64,000 nucleotides of DNA from Starkeya sp. ORNL1 (GCF_012971745.1 NZ_CP048834.1:1736001-1800000); one strand, 5' to 3'; positions 17,208-26,244 are shown, counted from the first letter of the stretch. Notes: generated by a model from the letters alone, not told the origin. Numbers and translations are program-made.

Positions 17208-17957
17208 TCAGACACTCCGCACCGAGCCATCGGGATATTTGCGATAGCGCATGCCGTTCTGGACGATGATCTGTCCGACCGGGATATCGGCCGCGCTGTA
17301 TTGCCGGCCCGGCATCGGCCCGGCGCCGCCTCCGCCAGCCGCCGTGCCATATTGCCGGTTCCCGGGCGCGTATTGCGCAGTGCCACGGAGCGGATTCGGC
17401 GACGGCAGCGGTGGCGGATAGGCACTGGCCACGGATGCAGTGCCGCCCGGTGCACCGGCAGGCGCACGCGCGCCATAGACAGCGCCGTCCGCCGCGGGTG
17501 CGGGCGGATATCCCGCTGGGGACGCCCCACCCCAACCCTGCCCCCCATTGAGGGCAAGCGACCGCGCCAGCAAATTACCGGCGAAAGCCCGCGTCTGCTG
17601 ATTGCCCAGCAGCGCCTCCAGCGCCGCGCGTGGCGGCATGCTGGGCGGCGCGATATTGGCCTGAACCTGCGGCGCGGCGTTCGCGCGCGCAGAGGCGACC
17701 GCGTCGGAGCCGATGCCGCCCGCGCCGGGCACCGCCCCAGCCGTCGGCCCCGGCTGCGTGCCGCCGAACAGCCTGGCCAGGTATCCGCCGGGCGCAGGCG
17801 GGCGGGCGCCATAGATGCTGTCGAGCAGCGGATTATAGGCGTTGGCGGCGTTGCGGTCATCGAGCCGGTTGCCGATCTCTCCGGCAAAGCCGGAGAGGAG
17901 ACCGCCCTGCGGGGCGGGGATGGTCACGGAGGGCAGGGAGAAATCATAGGTCGCCAT
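17208..17957 (-). CDS. Phage internal/ejection-type protein
   Basis: 249 residues, start MATYDFSLPSVTIPAPQGGL. Ala/Gly/Pro-rich, low in cysteine, with GFAGEIGNRLDDRNAANAYN and LEALLGNQQTRAFAGNLLAR, and an ordered end GQIIVQNGMRYRKYPDGSVR. Position between the next two ejection-type genes and composition suggest an internal virion protein. It ends 3 bases before the lysozyme-like gene start. Confidence 0.6.
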   Translation of the reverse strand: MATYDFSLPSVTIPAPQGGLLSGFAGEIGNRLDDRNAANAYNPLLDSIYGARPPAPGGYLARLFGGTQPGPTAGAVPGAGGIGSDAVASARANAAPQVQANIAPPSMPPRAALEALLGNQQTRAFAGNLLARSLALNGGQGWGGASPAGYPPAPAADGAVYGARAPAGAPGGTASVASAYPPPLPSPNPLRGTAQYAPGNRQYGTAAGGGGAGPMPGRQYSAADIPVGQIIVQNGMRYRKYPDGSVRSV

Positions 17958-18033
17958 GTGCGGAACCCGGGGTTGCGAGGATTGGGATGGAAATGCCGGT
18001 GGTGCCGGCGGCGGGCTGAGCGCCCTGCCGCCA

Positions 18034-18717
18034 TCAGCCGCCGAAGCCGGGGAACGGGATCGCCTTGCCGGCGAGCGTGCCCAGCGTCTGGCCGAGCTTG
18101 GCGTAGCCGGCCGCGTTCGCCTCGCCGCCCTGCGCATACTGGGTGTTGGCGCCCATGCGGCCGTGCGTGATCGAATTGTCGAAATCGACCCGCTGGCCCG
18201 CCGTCTGCTGGTAGAGATTGGCGAGGTTGTTGTACGCGCCCGCGGTCTGGCTGGCGGCGCTCAGCCCCTGCCCGCTCTGTCCGATCAGGTTCTGCAGCCA
18301 GGTGCCATAGGCCTGGTTGGCGGTGCCGGAGGCGCGGTCCTGCAAGGCGGTGAGCAGGTTGCCGCTCGCCAGCATGCCGCCCGCCGCGGCGCCGCGCTGC
18401 GTCGCCTGCAGCTGCTGGTTCAGATTGAACTGATAGCCCGGCGCCGCCTGGAAGGCGCTGGTCGCCGCCGCGTTGCCCGCCGCGCCGTTCAGCCCGAGTG
18501 CATTCGCCATCATGGTGTTGGCGGCAAGGCCGGTCTGGTTATAGGGCGAATACTGGCCGAGCGCCTGGTTGAGATAGCCGGCGGACTGCTGCTCGCCCTG
18601 GTTGATGTAGCCCATGCCGCGGTCATTGAGACCGTTCAGCAGGTTCTGGTTCTTCTTCGCCGCGGCCTGGGTGGCCTTGCCGGCATCGAGGCCCAAAAGG
18701 CCGGAAAGAAAGCTCAT
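18034..18717 (-). CDS. DNA ejection-type internal virion protein
   Basis: 227 residues. Gln/Asn/Ala-rich helical protein: LDAGKATQAAAKKNQNLLNG, YINQGEQQSAGYLNQALGQY, and RVDFDNSITHGRMGANTQYA. This composition and the order after gp10-like genes match internal head proteins that are ejected with DNA in P22-like phages. GAGG precedes the chosen ATG. Known relatives form a conduit through the cell envelope; that role here is inferred. Confidence 0.7.
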   Translation of the reverse strand: MSFLSGLLGLDAGKATQAAAKKNQNLLNGLNDRGMGYINQGEQQSAGYLNQALGQYSPYNQTGLAANTMMANALGLNGAAGNAAATSAFQAAPGYQFNLNQQLQATQRGAAAGGMLASGNLLTALQDRASGTANQAYGTWLQNLIGQSGQGLSAASQTAGAYNNLANLYQQTAGQRVDFDNSITHGRMGANTQYAQGGEANAAGYAKLGQTLGTLAGKAIPFPGFGG

Positions 18718-19387
18718 CGTCTTGCCTCGTTTGCAAGGGTGGGTGGAAGGGGTTTTCGGTTGTGGTGAAATGTTGCGCCGAGCCGGACGGCTCACTCGGC
18801 TTGAGCGCCGTGGAGGTTGATCCGCAATTCGGCCGCTGCAGGTGAACCAGGCCATTTCGCTCATCATGGCCGGCCTCGTGCCGGCCATCTCGGCCTTTGA
18901 CGCGCTGTCAGGAATCGAGATCCCCGGCGAGAGCCGAGGCTGTCGCCCCGGCGTCTCTTGAGAAGCGGCGATCAAAGGTCGCCTTTGGCCCCGGATAACG
19001 GTCCGCTTTGCTATTGCGGGTCGGCCGCTCCGGATGAAGCGGTCATAATGGCGACCTCATCGGGAGGCGCTCGCACCCGCGAGCCTCGAAGGATCTGGAA
19101 TCAACCCGGAACCTGGACTTCGACCGGGCACACGCGGCGCGGCTGGATCGCCGGGTCAAGCCCGGGGACGAGGGCTATTTGGAAATTGTCGATCAGCCTC
19201 TCAGAGCCTGACCGAAAATTCAACGATGGCAGGTGAAGCTGTCCATTTCCCCCGTCATGGCCGGCCTTGTGCCGGCCATCTCGGTCTCTGATGCGCTGCC
19301 TTGAATCGAGATCCCCGGCACAAGGCCGGGGATGACGGTCGTTCTGGGAATTGTCGATCAGCCTCTCAGGAGCATGTTCCCGACATA
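18718..19387. repeat. Intergenic region with R3 repeats
   Basis: No gene found. R3 copies are visible at 18860-18935 and 19245-19345 (gtcatggccggc..gtgccggccatctcgg..atccccggcacaaggccggggatgacgg), with imperfect pieces between. Two short repeats of gtcgatcagcctctcag (19188-19204 and 19354-19370) bracket the second copy. Confidence 0.6.
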
Positions 19388-19397
19388 GAGCATGCTC

Positions 19398-19601
19398 CTA
19401 TTTTTCCTCGCTGCGGCGCTCTCGCCGTAACTGCCTCAGACCCCTCGCCAATCGATCTCTCTGTGACTGCGGCATATTCCGCCGGCGGAGGGGGCCGGTC
19501 ATCTCCGCCCACCAATCCTCGACCGACTAAGTGCTCTGCGATGAGGGGGCGTCCTTCCATGTGGCGGGTGAGGTTTCCGGATTCGTCGGGTTCTCGACCA
19601 T
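19398..19601 (-). pseudogene. Broken member of the small MVxEPTxPE protein family
   Basis: Reads MVENPTNPETSPATWKDAPS, a TAG at 19527-19529, then SVEDWWAEMTGPLRRRNMPQ and SQRDRLARGLRQLRRERRSE. Same length (68 codons) as the copy at 21217-21420 and clearly related to the 83-residue proteins at 19643 and 19989. In another frame the same DNA reads a decayed piece of the ejection/metallopeptidase protein (ESGNLTRHMEGRPLIAEHLV), so two coding histories overlap here. Confidence 0.6.
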
Positions 19602-19642
19602 GGGATGTTCACCAGACAGGTTTGCGTCCAGAGACAGCGAAA

Positions 19643-19894
19643 TCACATGCGCGGTCGCAGCCCCCGCCACGCCTCGCCGCTCTTCTTCTCGGCGCGAACC
19701 TTCTCGCGCCTGTACCAAAAACCGCGCGCCAGGCGGTCCCGCTGCTCCTGCGGCAAGCTACGGTAATAGGCACGCAGCGAAGCCTCCGCCAGATAGTCGG
19801 CGAACCACTCGTCGAACGTCCTTGCTTTCGGGGGACCGGCCTCGTGCAGCCAGATCACGCTGTCCAGATCGGGTTTGGTCGGCTCATCCACCAT
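19643..19894 (-). CDS. Small accessory/immunity-like protein, tandem copy A
   Basis: 83 residues: MVDEPTKPDLDSVIWLHEAG, KARTFDEWFADYLAEASLRA, QRDRLARGFWYRREKVRAEK, ending LRPRM. Soluble, acidic front and strongly basic end. About 90% identical to copy B at 19989. Tandem duplication directly behind metallopeptidase-type genes suggests an immunity or chaperone role, but no family is recognised. Confidence 0.65.
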   Translation of the reverse strand: MVDEPTKPDLDSVIWLHEAGPPKARTFDEWFADYLAEASLRAYYRSLPQEQRDRLARGFWYRREKVRAEKKSGEAWRGLRPRM

Positions 19895-19988
19895 TGGCGC
19901 GCAGCTACCTCCTTCGTAACGATATCGGGACTATAAGCGTGAACGCAGCTGAACAGGACCATCGCAAATAGAACGCTAGGTCAGGCGA

Positions 19989-20240
19989 CTACATGCGCGG
20001 CCGCAGCCCCCGCCACGCCTCGCCGCTCTTCTTCTCGGCGCGGACCTGCTCGCGCCTGTACCACAAACCGCGCGCCAGGCGGTCCCGCTGTTCCTGCGAC
20101 AAGCCACGCCGATGCGCACGCAGCGGCGCCTCCGCCAGATAGTCGGCGAACCACTCGTCGAACGTCCTTGCTTTCGGCGGACCGGCCTCGTACAGCCAGA
20201 TCACGCTGTCCTGTTCAGGCATCGTCGGTTCATCCACCAT
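19989..20240 (-). CDS. Small accessory/immunity-like protein, tandem copy B
   Basis: 83 residues, MVDEPTMPEQDSVIWLYEAG to WRGLRPRM. Near-identical to copy A; the few differences lie mainly at residues 7-10 and 49-56. Both copies follow a decayed metallopeptidase tail (20342-20640). The repeated pair points to a recent local duplication. Confidence 0.65.
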   Translation of the reverse strand: MVDEPTMPEQDSVIWLYEAGPPKARTFDEWFADYLAEAPLRAHRRGLSQEQRDRLARGLWYRREQVRAEKKSGEAWRGLRPRM

Positions 20241-20341
20241 GGGTGCGCAGCGGCCTCCTATACCTCGCTCGCGCGACTATATAGGCGCAGGCCGCCCACG
20301 CATATCCAGCACGACGCCAGGGCCCTCGCCGGCATCTGCTG

Positions 20342-20640
20342 CTATCGCGGCGAAGGTCGCTCATCCCAGCCGGCTTGGGCATCGTCCGGCGCTGCGGGCA
20401 GGCTAAGCGCCGCTCCCGCGAGCGTGTTGAACTGAATGAACTTTGCCAGAACGGGATGCTCGTTCACCCATTCGCGGATCACGGCCGCGACGTTCGGCGC
20501 CACCTGCTTGAACGCGTTTGGATTTCGCAAATAGGCGCGGAAACTCTCCGCCCAGTACTCATGCTCGAAATCACGGGGATCATACCCGAAATCTGCCGGC
20601 GTCGAGAGCGGCCCCGCATTGTGCCCGTCCCGGTTCTGCC
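20342..20640 (-). pseudogene. C-terminal fragment of a metallopeptidase/ejection protein
   Basis: Reads PADFGYDPRDFEHEYWAESF, RAYLRNPNAFKQVAPNVAAV and IREWVNEHPVLAKFIQFNTL. It parallels the end of the intact domain at 20678-21334 (MAEAIRAYMTDPNYIKTVAP, NNPRLNRVIQFNAG). The HExxH part and start are missing. It is a shortened second copy of that C-terminus. Confidence 0.6.
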
Positions 20641-20677
20641 TCCTCGGCGAGGCTAAAAAACCTATTTCAACATCCTG

Positions 20678-21955
20678 CTAGGTTGCGTTGCCGGCCCAAT
20701 AGGCTTGCTGAAATTCCTCGTCCGATATCGGCGCTCCCGGCATCGGCACGCCGCCAGCATTGAACTGGATGACCCTGTTAAGACGCGGATTGTTGTTCAC
20801 CGCCTTGCGGATTGCCGCCGCAGTCTTGGGTGCCACTGTCTTGATGTAGTTTGGATCAGTCATGTAGGCCCGGATGGCTTCCGCCATATATTCGGGCGGC
20901 ACGTCGAGGTTCTTGTAGCCGGCGTGTTCCGGCCTCATCGGCTGCCCGTAACGGGTGGGCTCAGCTGGATTCCCGTATTCCCTCTTCGGGTTGTTCAGGT
21001 CGTTATAGATCCGTTTCAGTTCTTCCTTGATGCCGGCCTGCGGGATGGCATTGACAGGAATGCCCTTGTCAAAACGGACGAACTTGCCGGCCAGATCGTC
21101 GACCATGTGCCCGATCTCATGGGCAACAACCATCGCATATTCGTCAGGCGACAAGGAGTTGAGGGCGACGATATCGCGCTCGAGGCCATCCTTCCCGCGC
21201 CTTATACGATAAGCACCTACTTTTCCTCTTCCGAGTTCTCGCGCCGTAATTGCCTCAGGACGCGTGCCAATCGATCTCTCCGCCACTTCGGCATATTGCG
21301 ACGGTGTGAGGGACTGGTCGCCTCCGCCCACCATTCTTCGACCGACAACGTGCTCGGCGATGAGAGGTCGTCCTTCGATGTCCTAGGTGAGGTTTCCGGC
21401 TTGGTCGGCTCGCGCGCCATTGGGGTAATCCGCCTCGAAGGAACGCTGTGGACGAACAGGTGGAGGATAGATTTCCGCGCTGCCACTTTCAAGCGATTTC
21501 AACGAGTTGAAGCCCTTCACCGCACGCCCCGCCGGGCCTAGACCGGCCATGCCAGCCAGTTCCATCACCGCCTCGAACGCCTCATCGCTATTGGGATCGA
21601 CCTCTCCATTCAACACCCTGCCCGGCATCATCACCGCGCGCTTGGCGGCTCCGATCTGGCCCGCATCGGTGTCGAAGTGGAGATTGCCATCCTCATCGCC
21701 GCTGAATGGGAGGACACGCCCGCGCCAGGTGGTCCGCGGCTCGCCGGTCGCTGCCGGGCGCGGCAACGGCACCGAGCCCCGGGGCTCCAGCACCGGATTG
21801 CGCGGCGCCATCACCGGCGGAGCCTGGACCTGCGCCAGCGGCGTCTGGAACTGCTCCGCTTGCCCCTGCTGCGCCATCTGCGTCGGCTGCATCAGCCATG
21901 AGAGCCACTGGCCGGGCGGTGGCCGCGTCGGCTCCGTCGCATATTGGCCGAACAT
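20678..21955 (-). pseudogene. Ejection-type protein with zinc metallopeptidase domain, interrupted by an in-frame TAG
   Basis: The first frame (MFGQYATEPTRPPPGQWLSW) carries the FGQ..PPG motif of the toxin array, then LHFDTDAGQIGAAKRAVMMP and a DPNSDEAFEAVMELAGMAG segment common in Hyphomicrobiales prophage ejection proteins. It stops at a TAG at 21383-21385. The same frame goes on: DIEGRPLIAEHVVGRRMVGG, ALNSLSPDEYAMVVAHEIGH with the HExxH zinc motif, IYNDLNNPKREYG, MAEAIRAYMTDPNYIKTVAP. A related fragment at 19.6 kb has Arg (CGC) at the stop position. Full length would be about 425 residues. The second half alone lacks a good start, so I call it broken unless the stop is read through. Confidence 0.65.
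21217..21420 (-). CDS. Small protein overlapping the metallopeptidase gene in another frame
   Basis: 67 residues, MAREPTKPETSPRTSKDDLS, VEEWWAEATSPSHRRNMPKW, RRDRLARVLRQLRRENSEEE. It is homologous, in this frame, to the 83-residue tandem proteins (shared start M..EPTKPE, ..EEW/DEWxA.., RDRLAR....RRE). The same DNA encodes, in the other frame, the stretch from the TAG to GKVGAY of the metallopeptidase protein. Either this is a true overlapping gene or a copy of the small gene was fused across the ejection gene. Confidence 0.5.
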   Translation of the reverse strand: MAREPTKPETSPRTSKDDLSSPSTLSVEEWWAEATSPSHRRNMPKWRRDRLARVLRQLRRENSEEEK

Positions 21956-22100
21956 TTCGTCCGACCGACTGGAGCCACCTCATCCTGAGGTGCTCGGGCT
22001 TGCCCGAGCCTCGAAGGATGCTCGTTTCGGATCACCGGCGCTCTGTTTCAGCATCCTTCGAGGCCGCCTGCGGCGGCACCTCAGGATGAGGTTCATCTAT
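21956..22100. repeat. Inverted pair of R1 repeats
   Basis: Two R1 units face each other: cctcatcctgaggtgctcgg..cctcgaaggatgctcg (21974-22024) and cagcatccttcgaggccgc..cacctcaggatgaggttc (22049-22095). They separate the metallopeptidase gene from the upstream phage gene. Confidence 0.7.
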
Positions 22101-22112
22101 TCGAGTAATCGA

Positions 22113-22610
22113 TCAAGTATTCGCCGCATCGGCGACAATCGAGAGCACCGCATCGCCGCCGATCACGGTAATGCCGAACCAGAATTTGTTGCCCACCACC
22201 GTGTCGTGCTCGGCCCCCGCCAGCCCCTCGAACCCGCTCACATCGATGGCGCCGGCCCCAGTGCCGTTCACCACGCGCAGCGCCATGGCGCAGGTGTCGG
22301 CCGGCGGGGTCAGCGTGAAGGCGCCGGTCACGGTCAGCCTCTGCAAGGCGCCATTGGCCGGGTCCGGCGTGAAGCTGCCCGCTCCCACCGCGCCATTGTC
22401 GAAATCGGCCTGGGTGAAACCGACGCTCAGCTCGGCGCCGGTGCCGGCGTGCAGCAAATCGTCCGGCAGGCCCTGCAGCGCGGATTGCGCCGCCTGCAGC
22501 AGCGGGTTGATGCGCTTCAGCCAGAGATACCATTCCTCATGGATCAGCCCGGTCGCCGGCACCGTCAACGGCGCGCTCGGCGGCGGCAGCGAGGGGATGT
22601 TCGGTGCCAT
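22113..22610 (-). CDS. Phage structural protein of unknown function
   Basis: 165 residues. Short helical front (ATGLIHEEWYLWLKRINPLL) and beta-rich rest (VGFTQADFDNGAVGAGSFTP, LQRLTVTGAFTLTPP, AMALRVVNGTGAGAIDVSG). Proteins of this layout occur beside gp10-like genes in alphaproteobacterial podoviruses. No specific role can be given. Confidence 0.6.
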   Translation of the reverse strand: MAPNIPSLPPPSAPLTVPATGLIHEEWYLWLKRINPLLQAAQSALQGLPDDLLHAGTGAELSVGFTQADFDNGAVGAGSFTPDPANGALQRLTVTGAFTLTPPADTCAMALRVVNGTGAGAIDVSGFEGLAGAEHDTVVGNKFWFGITVIGGDAVLSIVADAANT

Positions 22611-22649
22611 CGGCGCCTCTCTCGGTTGGTTTTCGGGGGAAGGCGCTCG

Positions 22650-22760
22650 GCTTCAGCATCCTTCGAGGCCGCTGCGCGGCACCTCAGGATGACGTCGTTT
22701 TTCTAAGAACCACGTCATCCTGAGGTGCGAGCGCCAGCGAGCCTCGAAGGATGCTCACGC
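22650..22760. repeat. Inverted pair of R1 repeats
   Basis: cagcatccttcgaggccgct..cacctcaggatgacg followed by cgtcatcctgaggtgcgagc..cctcgaaggatgctcacg. Same facing arrangement as at 21.97-22.1 kb. Confidence 0.7.
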
Positions 22761-22777
22761 AGTACGACGCAACCGCC

Positions 22778-24208
22778 TCACCGCGGCCGCGCATCGATCT
22801 CGTGCGCGCCGCTGAGCAGCGTGACATAGACCGGATCGGACATTTCCAGCCGCCACACCCGCCCCACCGGCCCGGTGAGGCCGCAGCGATTGATGCTGAC
22901 CCGCGTGCCGTATTCGCCCTGCCGGCCGAGCTGGCGCCACACCGGCGTGGAGAACAGATTGCCGCCATCGTCGGAATAGGAGATCCAGCAGCGCGGATCG
23001 GTCTCCACCGGCTGCACGCCGCCGGCGAGGCCCTGCCCCACCACGAAGTTGAAATCCGCCCGCGGCACCGCCAGCCGGTTCGGGAAGGCCGCGCCCTGCG
23101 CCGAGGTGATGCGGATCACCATCGGGTCGTCGCCCTCGCGGCGATAATCGTCGTCGATGCGGTAGAGCCGGCCGTTTGCGGCATGGCCCACCACCCATTC
23201 GCCGAAGGCGCGCACCGAGCCCTTCGCCAGCCAGTTCGGCGCAAGATAGGATTGCCGCTCGTGCCAGAAGCCGGTGGAGAGGTCATACACCCAGGCGAAA
23301 TCCGGCCCGATGATCGCCCAGCACGGATGGCCGGGATGGGTGAAGACCAGCGCATGCAGGCTTCCCACATCATCGACCGATTGCAGCGCGCGGTCGATAT
23401 CCGGCGTCGAGATCAGGCTCGGCACATAGCCGCCGTCGAGCCGGTAGACCGCGCGGTCGTCGCCCACCCAGATGAGGGACGACACCCAGCCATCCTCGAA
23501 GCCGGCTATCGCGTCCGGCGCGATCAGCCCGCGCGGGATCACCGCGGTGCGGGTGAAGGGGAAGCCCTCGGCCTGCGCGGTGTTGGCGAACACCTCGATC
23601 GAGTTCGGCCCGAAGGCGAAGGTCTGCTGGCCGAAGGAGATGCCGCGATAGAGCCCGCCGGGGCGCGCCTGCGCCGTGGTGAAGTCGAGCGGGTTCACGC
23701 TGGTGTCGTTGATGCCCGAGGTGACGATGCGCCCATCCGCCAGCGTGAAGATGAAATAGCCGTCCTGGAAGGTGACAGAGTTGGGCTGGTCGAGATCGGG
23801 ATCGATGAAGCTCACCGGCCCGGTGGTGAGGTCGATCTGGAACGCGCCCTCGCTCGCCACCGCGACGATATCGGGCGTCGGCGCCTTGTTGTTGCGCTCG
23901 AAATAGACCGGCCCCTCCCCGGCCAGCCCGCCAATGTCGGTGGCGGCATAGCCACTGCCGGCCGGCTCGATCTTGATCAGCCGGTCGCCACGGCACATCA
24001 GCAGCACATTGTTCACGAACAGGAAGCCGCGGCAGGCGCCCGTGCCCAGCGTATCGATGAGGAAGCGCAGCCCCGGCGCCGGGCGGCGGGCATGGTCGGC
24101 CTGGCCGCCGGGGCCGAGCTGCTCGGTCATGGCGTTGACGAGCCGGCCCTGCCCCTCGATCGGCCGCCGGCCCGGCGCCGAGGAGAGCGGGAAGATGATG
24201 TCGGGCAT
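22778..24208 (-). CDS. Packaged-DNA stabilisation / tail accessory protein (P22 gp10-like)
   Basis: 476 residues. Begins MPDIIFPLSSAPGRRPIEGQ, then LVNAMTEQLGPGG and RGFLFVNNVLLMCRGDRLIK. The pattern of beta-propeller-like repeats (QDGYFIFTLADGRIVTSGIN, EDGWVSSLIWVGDDRAVYRL, FGEWVVGHAANGRLYRIDDD) is that of the gp10 family that plugs the portal and joins head to tail needle. Length fits (P22 gp10 is 472). It follows the gp4-like gene as in P22. Confidence 0.85.
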   Translation of the reverse strand: MPDIIFPLSSAPGRRPIEGQGRLVNAMTEQLGPGGQADHARRPAPGLRFLIDTLGTGACRGFLFVNNVLLMCRGDRLIKIEPAGSGYAATDIGGLAGEGPVYFERNNKAPTPDIVAVASEGAFQIDLTTGPVSFIDPDLDQPNSVTFQDGYFIFTLADGRIVTSGINDTSVNPLDFTTAQARPGGLYRGISFGQQTFAFGPNSIEVFANTAQAEGFPFTRTAVIPRGLIAPDAIAGFEDGWVSSLIWVGDDRAVYRLDGGYVPSLISTPDIDRALQSVDDVGSLHALVFTHPGHPCWAIIGPDFAWVYDLSTGFWHERQSYLAPNWLAKGSVRAFGEWVVGHAANGRLYRIDDDYRREGDDPMVIRITSAQGAAFPNRLAVPRADFNFVVGQGLAGGVQPVETDPRCWISYSDDGGNLFSTPVWRQLGRQGEYGTRVSINRCGLTGPVGRVWRLEMSDPVYVTLLSGAHEIDARPR

Positions 24209-24239
24209 GGGGGAGCCTCAGGGTCTGGCTTGATGGCGA

Positions 24240-24350
24240 CAGTGGACGTGGGTCAGTTCCATCGTCATGGCCGGGCTTGTCCCGGCCATCCACGGTTGTT
24301 CCTGCGTCAAGGACGTGGATCCCCGGGACGAGCCCGGGGATGACGCGTCG
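24240..24350. repeat. R3 palindromic repeat between gp4-like and gp10-like genes
   Basis: A full R3 unit: cgtcatggccgggcttgtcc..ccatccacggttg..gtggatccccgggacgagcccggggatgac. It separates two genes that are usually adjacent in phages. Confidence 0.65.
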
Positions 24351-24371
24351 ATTGGCGATAGAGGGGCAACC

Positions 24372-24722
24372 TCAGTAGTAGCGGGCGCTGACGGTGCCGC
24401 GGCCGGCGCCGTCGCCGGGCTGCATCTCGCGCAGCGTGTTCTCGGCCTCGATGACGCCGGCGCGGTTCGGCGCCTGGCCATAGGCCGGGGCGCAGGCGCT
24501 GGCGACGATGGTGGCGAGCGGATCGATCAGCTCGGCATCGAGATCGTCGGCATCCTGCACATAGACGACGCCGCGCCGCGCGAGCTGCGAGAACTGGCCG
24601 TCGAGCCGGGCGCCGACGGTGGCGATATCCTCCGCCGCCGGCGCCTGCCCGACGCCGACGACGTTCAGCCGCTCGAGCACGGCGAGGATGAGATCCTGTC
24701 GGGTCATGGTGGTCTCGCTCAT
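24372..24722 (-). CDS. Head-tail adaptor (P22 gp4-like)
   Basis: 116 residues, start MSETTMTRQDLILAVLERLN. Helical protein with GQAPAAEDIATVGARLDGQF, VVYVQDADDLDAELIDPLAT, and SACAPAYGQAPNRAGVIEAE. This is the usual form of gp4-type tail accessory factors that dock below the portal. The long upstream frame in the same register is repeat-derived and is not used. Confidence 0.7.
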   Translation of the reverse strand: MSETTMTRQDLILAVLERLNVVGVGQAPAAEDIATVGARLDGQFSQLARRGVVYVQDADDLDAELIDPLATIVASACAPAYGQAPNRAGVIEAENTLREMQPGDGAGRGTVSARYY

Positions 24723-25203
24723 GTGGGTGGTGGGTGTGGGGCGCCCTGGCGGACGCCTGGCGGGCCGCTGGGCCGCGAACGCAGTGCGCTCGGGCTGCAC
24801 TGGAGGGCGGAGCATCACGCGGGCATGGAAGGCCCCGAGCGGCCATCTCGCCTCCCGCAAGCCGTCATCCCGGACGGCCGCAGGCCGATCCGGGATCGTG
24901 GGAAAGTCATGCGCGGGGCTTCACGCGATCCCGGCTCTTCGGCCGGGATGACGAATGGGGGAGCGGGAAGAAGAGAGAGGAAGAAAAGAAGCGGCCGCTC
25001 AGCTTCAGCGTCCTTCGAGGCTCACGCAAGCTCGCACCTCAAGATGAGATTCTTCCTTAGAGATGAACCTCATCCTGAGAGCCTGACCGATAATTCAAGA
25101 TGGACCGTCATCCCCGGCCTTGTGCCGGGGATCTCGATTCCGGACTGCGCATCAGAGGACGAGCTGCCAAGATAACGGATCATAGGCTGGAAGAGAGCGG
25201 CGG
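24723..25203. repeat. Intergenic region with R2, R1 and R3 repeats
   Basis: No gene. R2 (gtcatcccggacggccgcaggc..cacgcgatcccggctc..gggatgacg) at 24862-24952; R1 at 25005-25045; R3 half at 25107-25140. A purine stretch (agaagagagaggaagaaaag) lies at 24969-24988. Confidence 0.65.
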
Positions 25204-25500
25204 TCAGAACTCCCCTCGCGAATACACCACCATCTCACCCGGCCGCAGCACGCCGCTGTACGCACCGACAAACTTGCAGATCGTCTCGCCGGTCCGGATC
25301 TCCGGGAAATTTCCGATCAGCTCGCCGCAAAACAGCTCGCACTCCTCCTGATCGTCCTCATCCGGCTCCCGGTCATAGAAATAGGATGCGATCAGATGAC
25401 CTGCGTCCCGGTCAAAAAACACCGAGGCCAGGACGAGATGAGCGTTTCTGTAGAGCCGGGCATAGCCCTCTCCCGAATTCTTCAGCTCGTCGCGGGTCAT
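25204..25500 (-). CDS. Probable immunity protein
   Basis: 98 residues: MTRDELKNSGEGYARLYRNA, HLIASYFYDREPDEDDQEEC, ELFCGELIGNFPEIRTGETI. Small acidic cytosolic protein of the kind found as toxin-immunity partners. It is last in an immunity run behind the truncated JAMM toxin. The cognate toxin cannot be identified in the window. Confidence 0.6.
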   Translation of the reverse strand: MTRDELKNSGEGYARLYRNAHLVLASVFFDRDAGHLIASYFYDREPDEDDQEECELFCGELIGNFPEIRTGETICKFVGAYSGVLRPGEMVVYSRGEF

Positions 25501-25651
25501 TGTCCATCACCTTCTGGGGAGTTGGCCGGACCAATGTGCATGCCTTTCCTGCCAAGGCAGACTGCATCAATCCCGGCCATACCGACGCGAGTTGCGACGC
25601 CCGAGGATCGACCAAAGTGTTCGCTGACGACCGCACGCAAGCCCACGATAT

Positions 25652-25897
25652 TCAGCCCGGCCGCGTTCCCGGTGAACTGAATTGCCGTTCGACGATGCGC
25701 ACGCCGAGTTCCAGGAGCCTGGCACGGACGCCTTCGAAGAGCTCCTGATTCGAGATCAACAGACTATACTCTTGACCATCTTCTATGGTGCATATGACCT
25801 CCGAAATAGGCGTCCGTCTGATGAAATAATCTTCCACCCGAGCGCCGTTTCCGAAGAGAAACTCGTCGGGGGTGGGCATACGTTCATCGCTTGTCAT
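25652..25897 (-). CDS. Probable immunity protein, family of the JAMM-toxin immunity, diverged copy
   Basis: 81 residues, MTSDERMPTPDEFLFGNGAR, EDYFIRRTPISEVICTIEDG, LLISNQELFEGVRARLLELG. Related to the proteins at 25984 and 28451 through the LLF/FLFG.G...-Y-I.RTP pattern and the final RLLELG. It is the most diverged of three paralogs. ATG at 25897 preferred over the upstream TTG. Confidence 0.62.
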   Translation of the reverse strand: MTSDERMPTPDEFLFGNGARVEDYFIRRTPISEVICTIEDGQEYSLLISNQELFEGVRARLLELGVRIVERQFSSPGTRPG

Positions 25898-25983
25898 GGT
25901 TGCTGCGCTCGGAATGAAGTCGCTGTTCAAGCATGAACTTCATCGCCACGGGGGACCATTCGAGCGACCTCCGCGAAGGGCAT

Positions 25984-26208
25984 TCACACTCGACACTTGA
26001 CAACGGGCGCACCGAGCTCAAGCAGTCGGGCGATGGCCATTTCATTCCTTTGCGAATCTTCAATGAGAAGATCGAATTTCGCCCCGTCCGAGCCGATGAA
26101 GCAAACAAAGTCTCCGAACAGCGTCCGCTCGATGTAATAGTTCTCAAGTCTTAATCCATCGCGAAACAACAGATTGTCGATCGAGGTAGTTTGTGTCGTA
26201 TGGCTCAT
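25984..26208 (-). CDS. Immunity protein of the truncated JAMM toxin
   Basis: 74 residues, MSHTTQTTSIDNLLFRDGLR, LENYYIERTLFGDFVCFIGS, DGAKFDLLIEDSQRNEMAIA. About 60% identical to the immunity protein of the intact JAMM toxin at 28451. It starts where the toxin frame should end (see frameshift at 26258-26264), giving an ATGA overlap if the toxin is read in the original frame. Confidence 0.7.
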   Translation of the reverse strand: MSHTTQTTSIDNLLFRDGLRLENYYIERTLFGDFVCFIGSDGAKFDLLIEDSQRNEMAIARLLELGAPVVKCRV

Positions 26209-26244
26209 GGTTCTTTCCCGTGTCCTGGAAAATACATCGTATGA

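Noticed and set aside
21956..22760. Facing R1 pairs considered as insertion-sequence ends
   Set aside because: No transposase lies between them and the same pairs recur at many gaps with different spacing; they behave as palindromic intergenic repeats.
22751..24343. 530-codon plus-strand frame opposite the gp10-like gene
   Set aside because: Arg/Gly/Ala/His-rich translation without domain pattern; a GC-rich antisense shadow of the real minus-strand gene.
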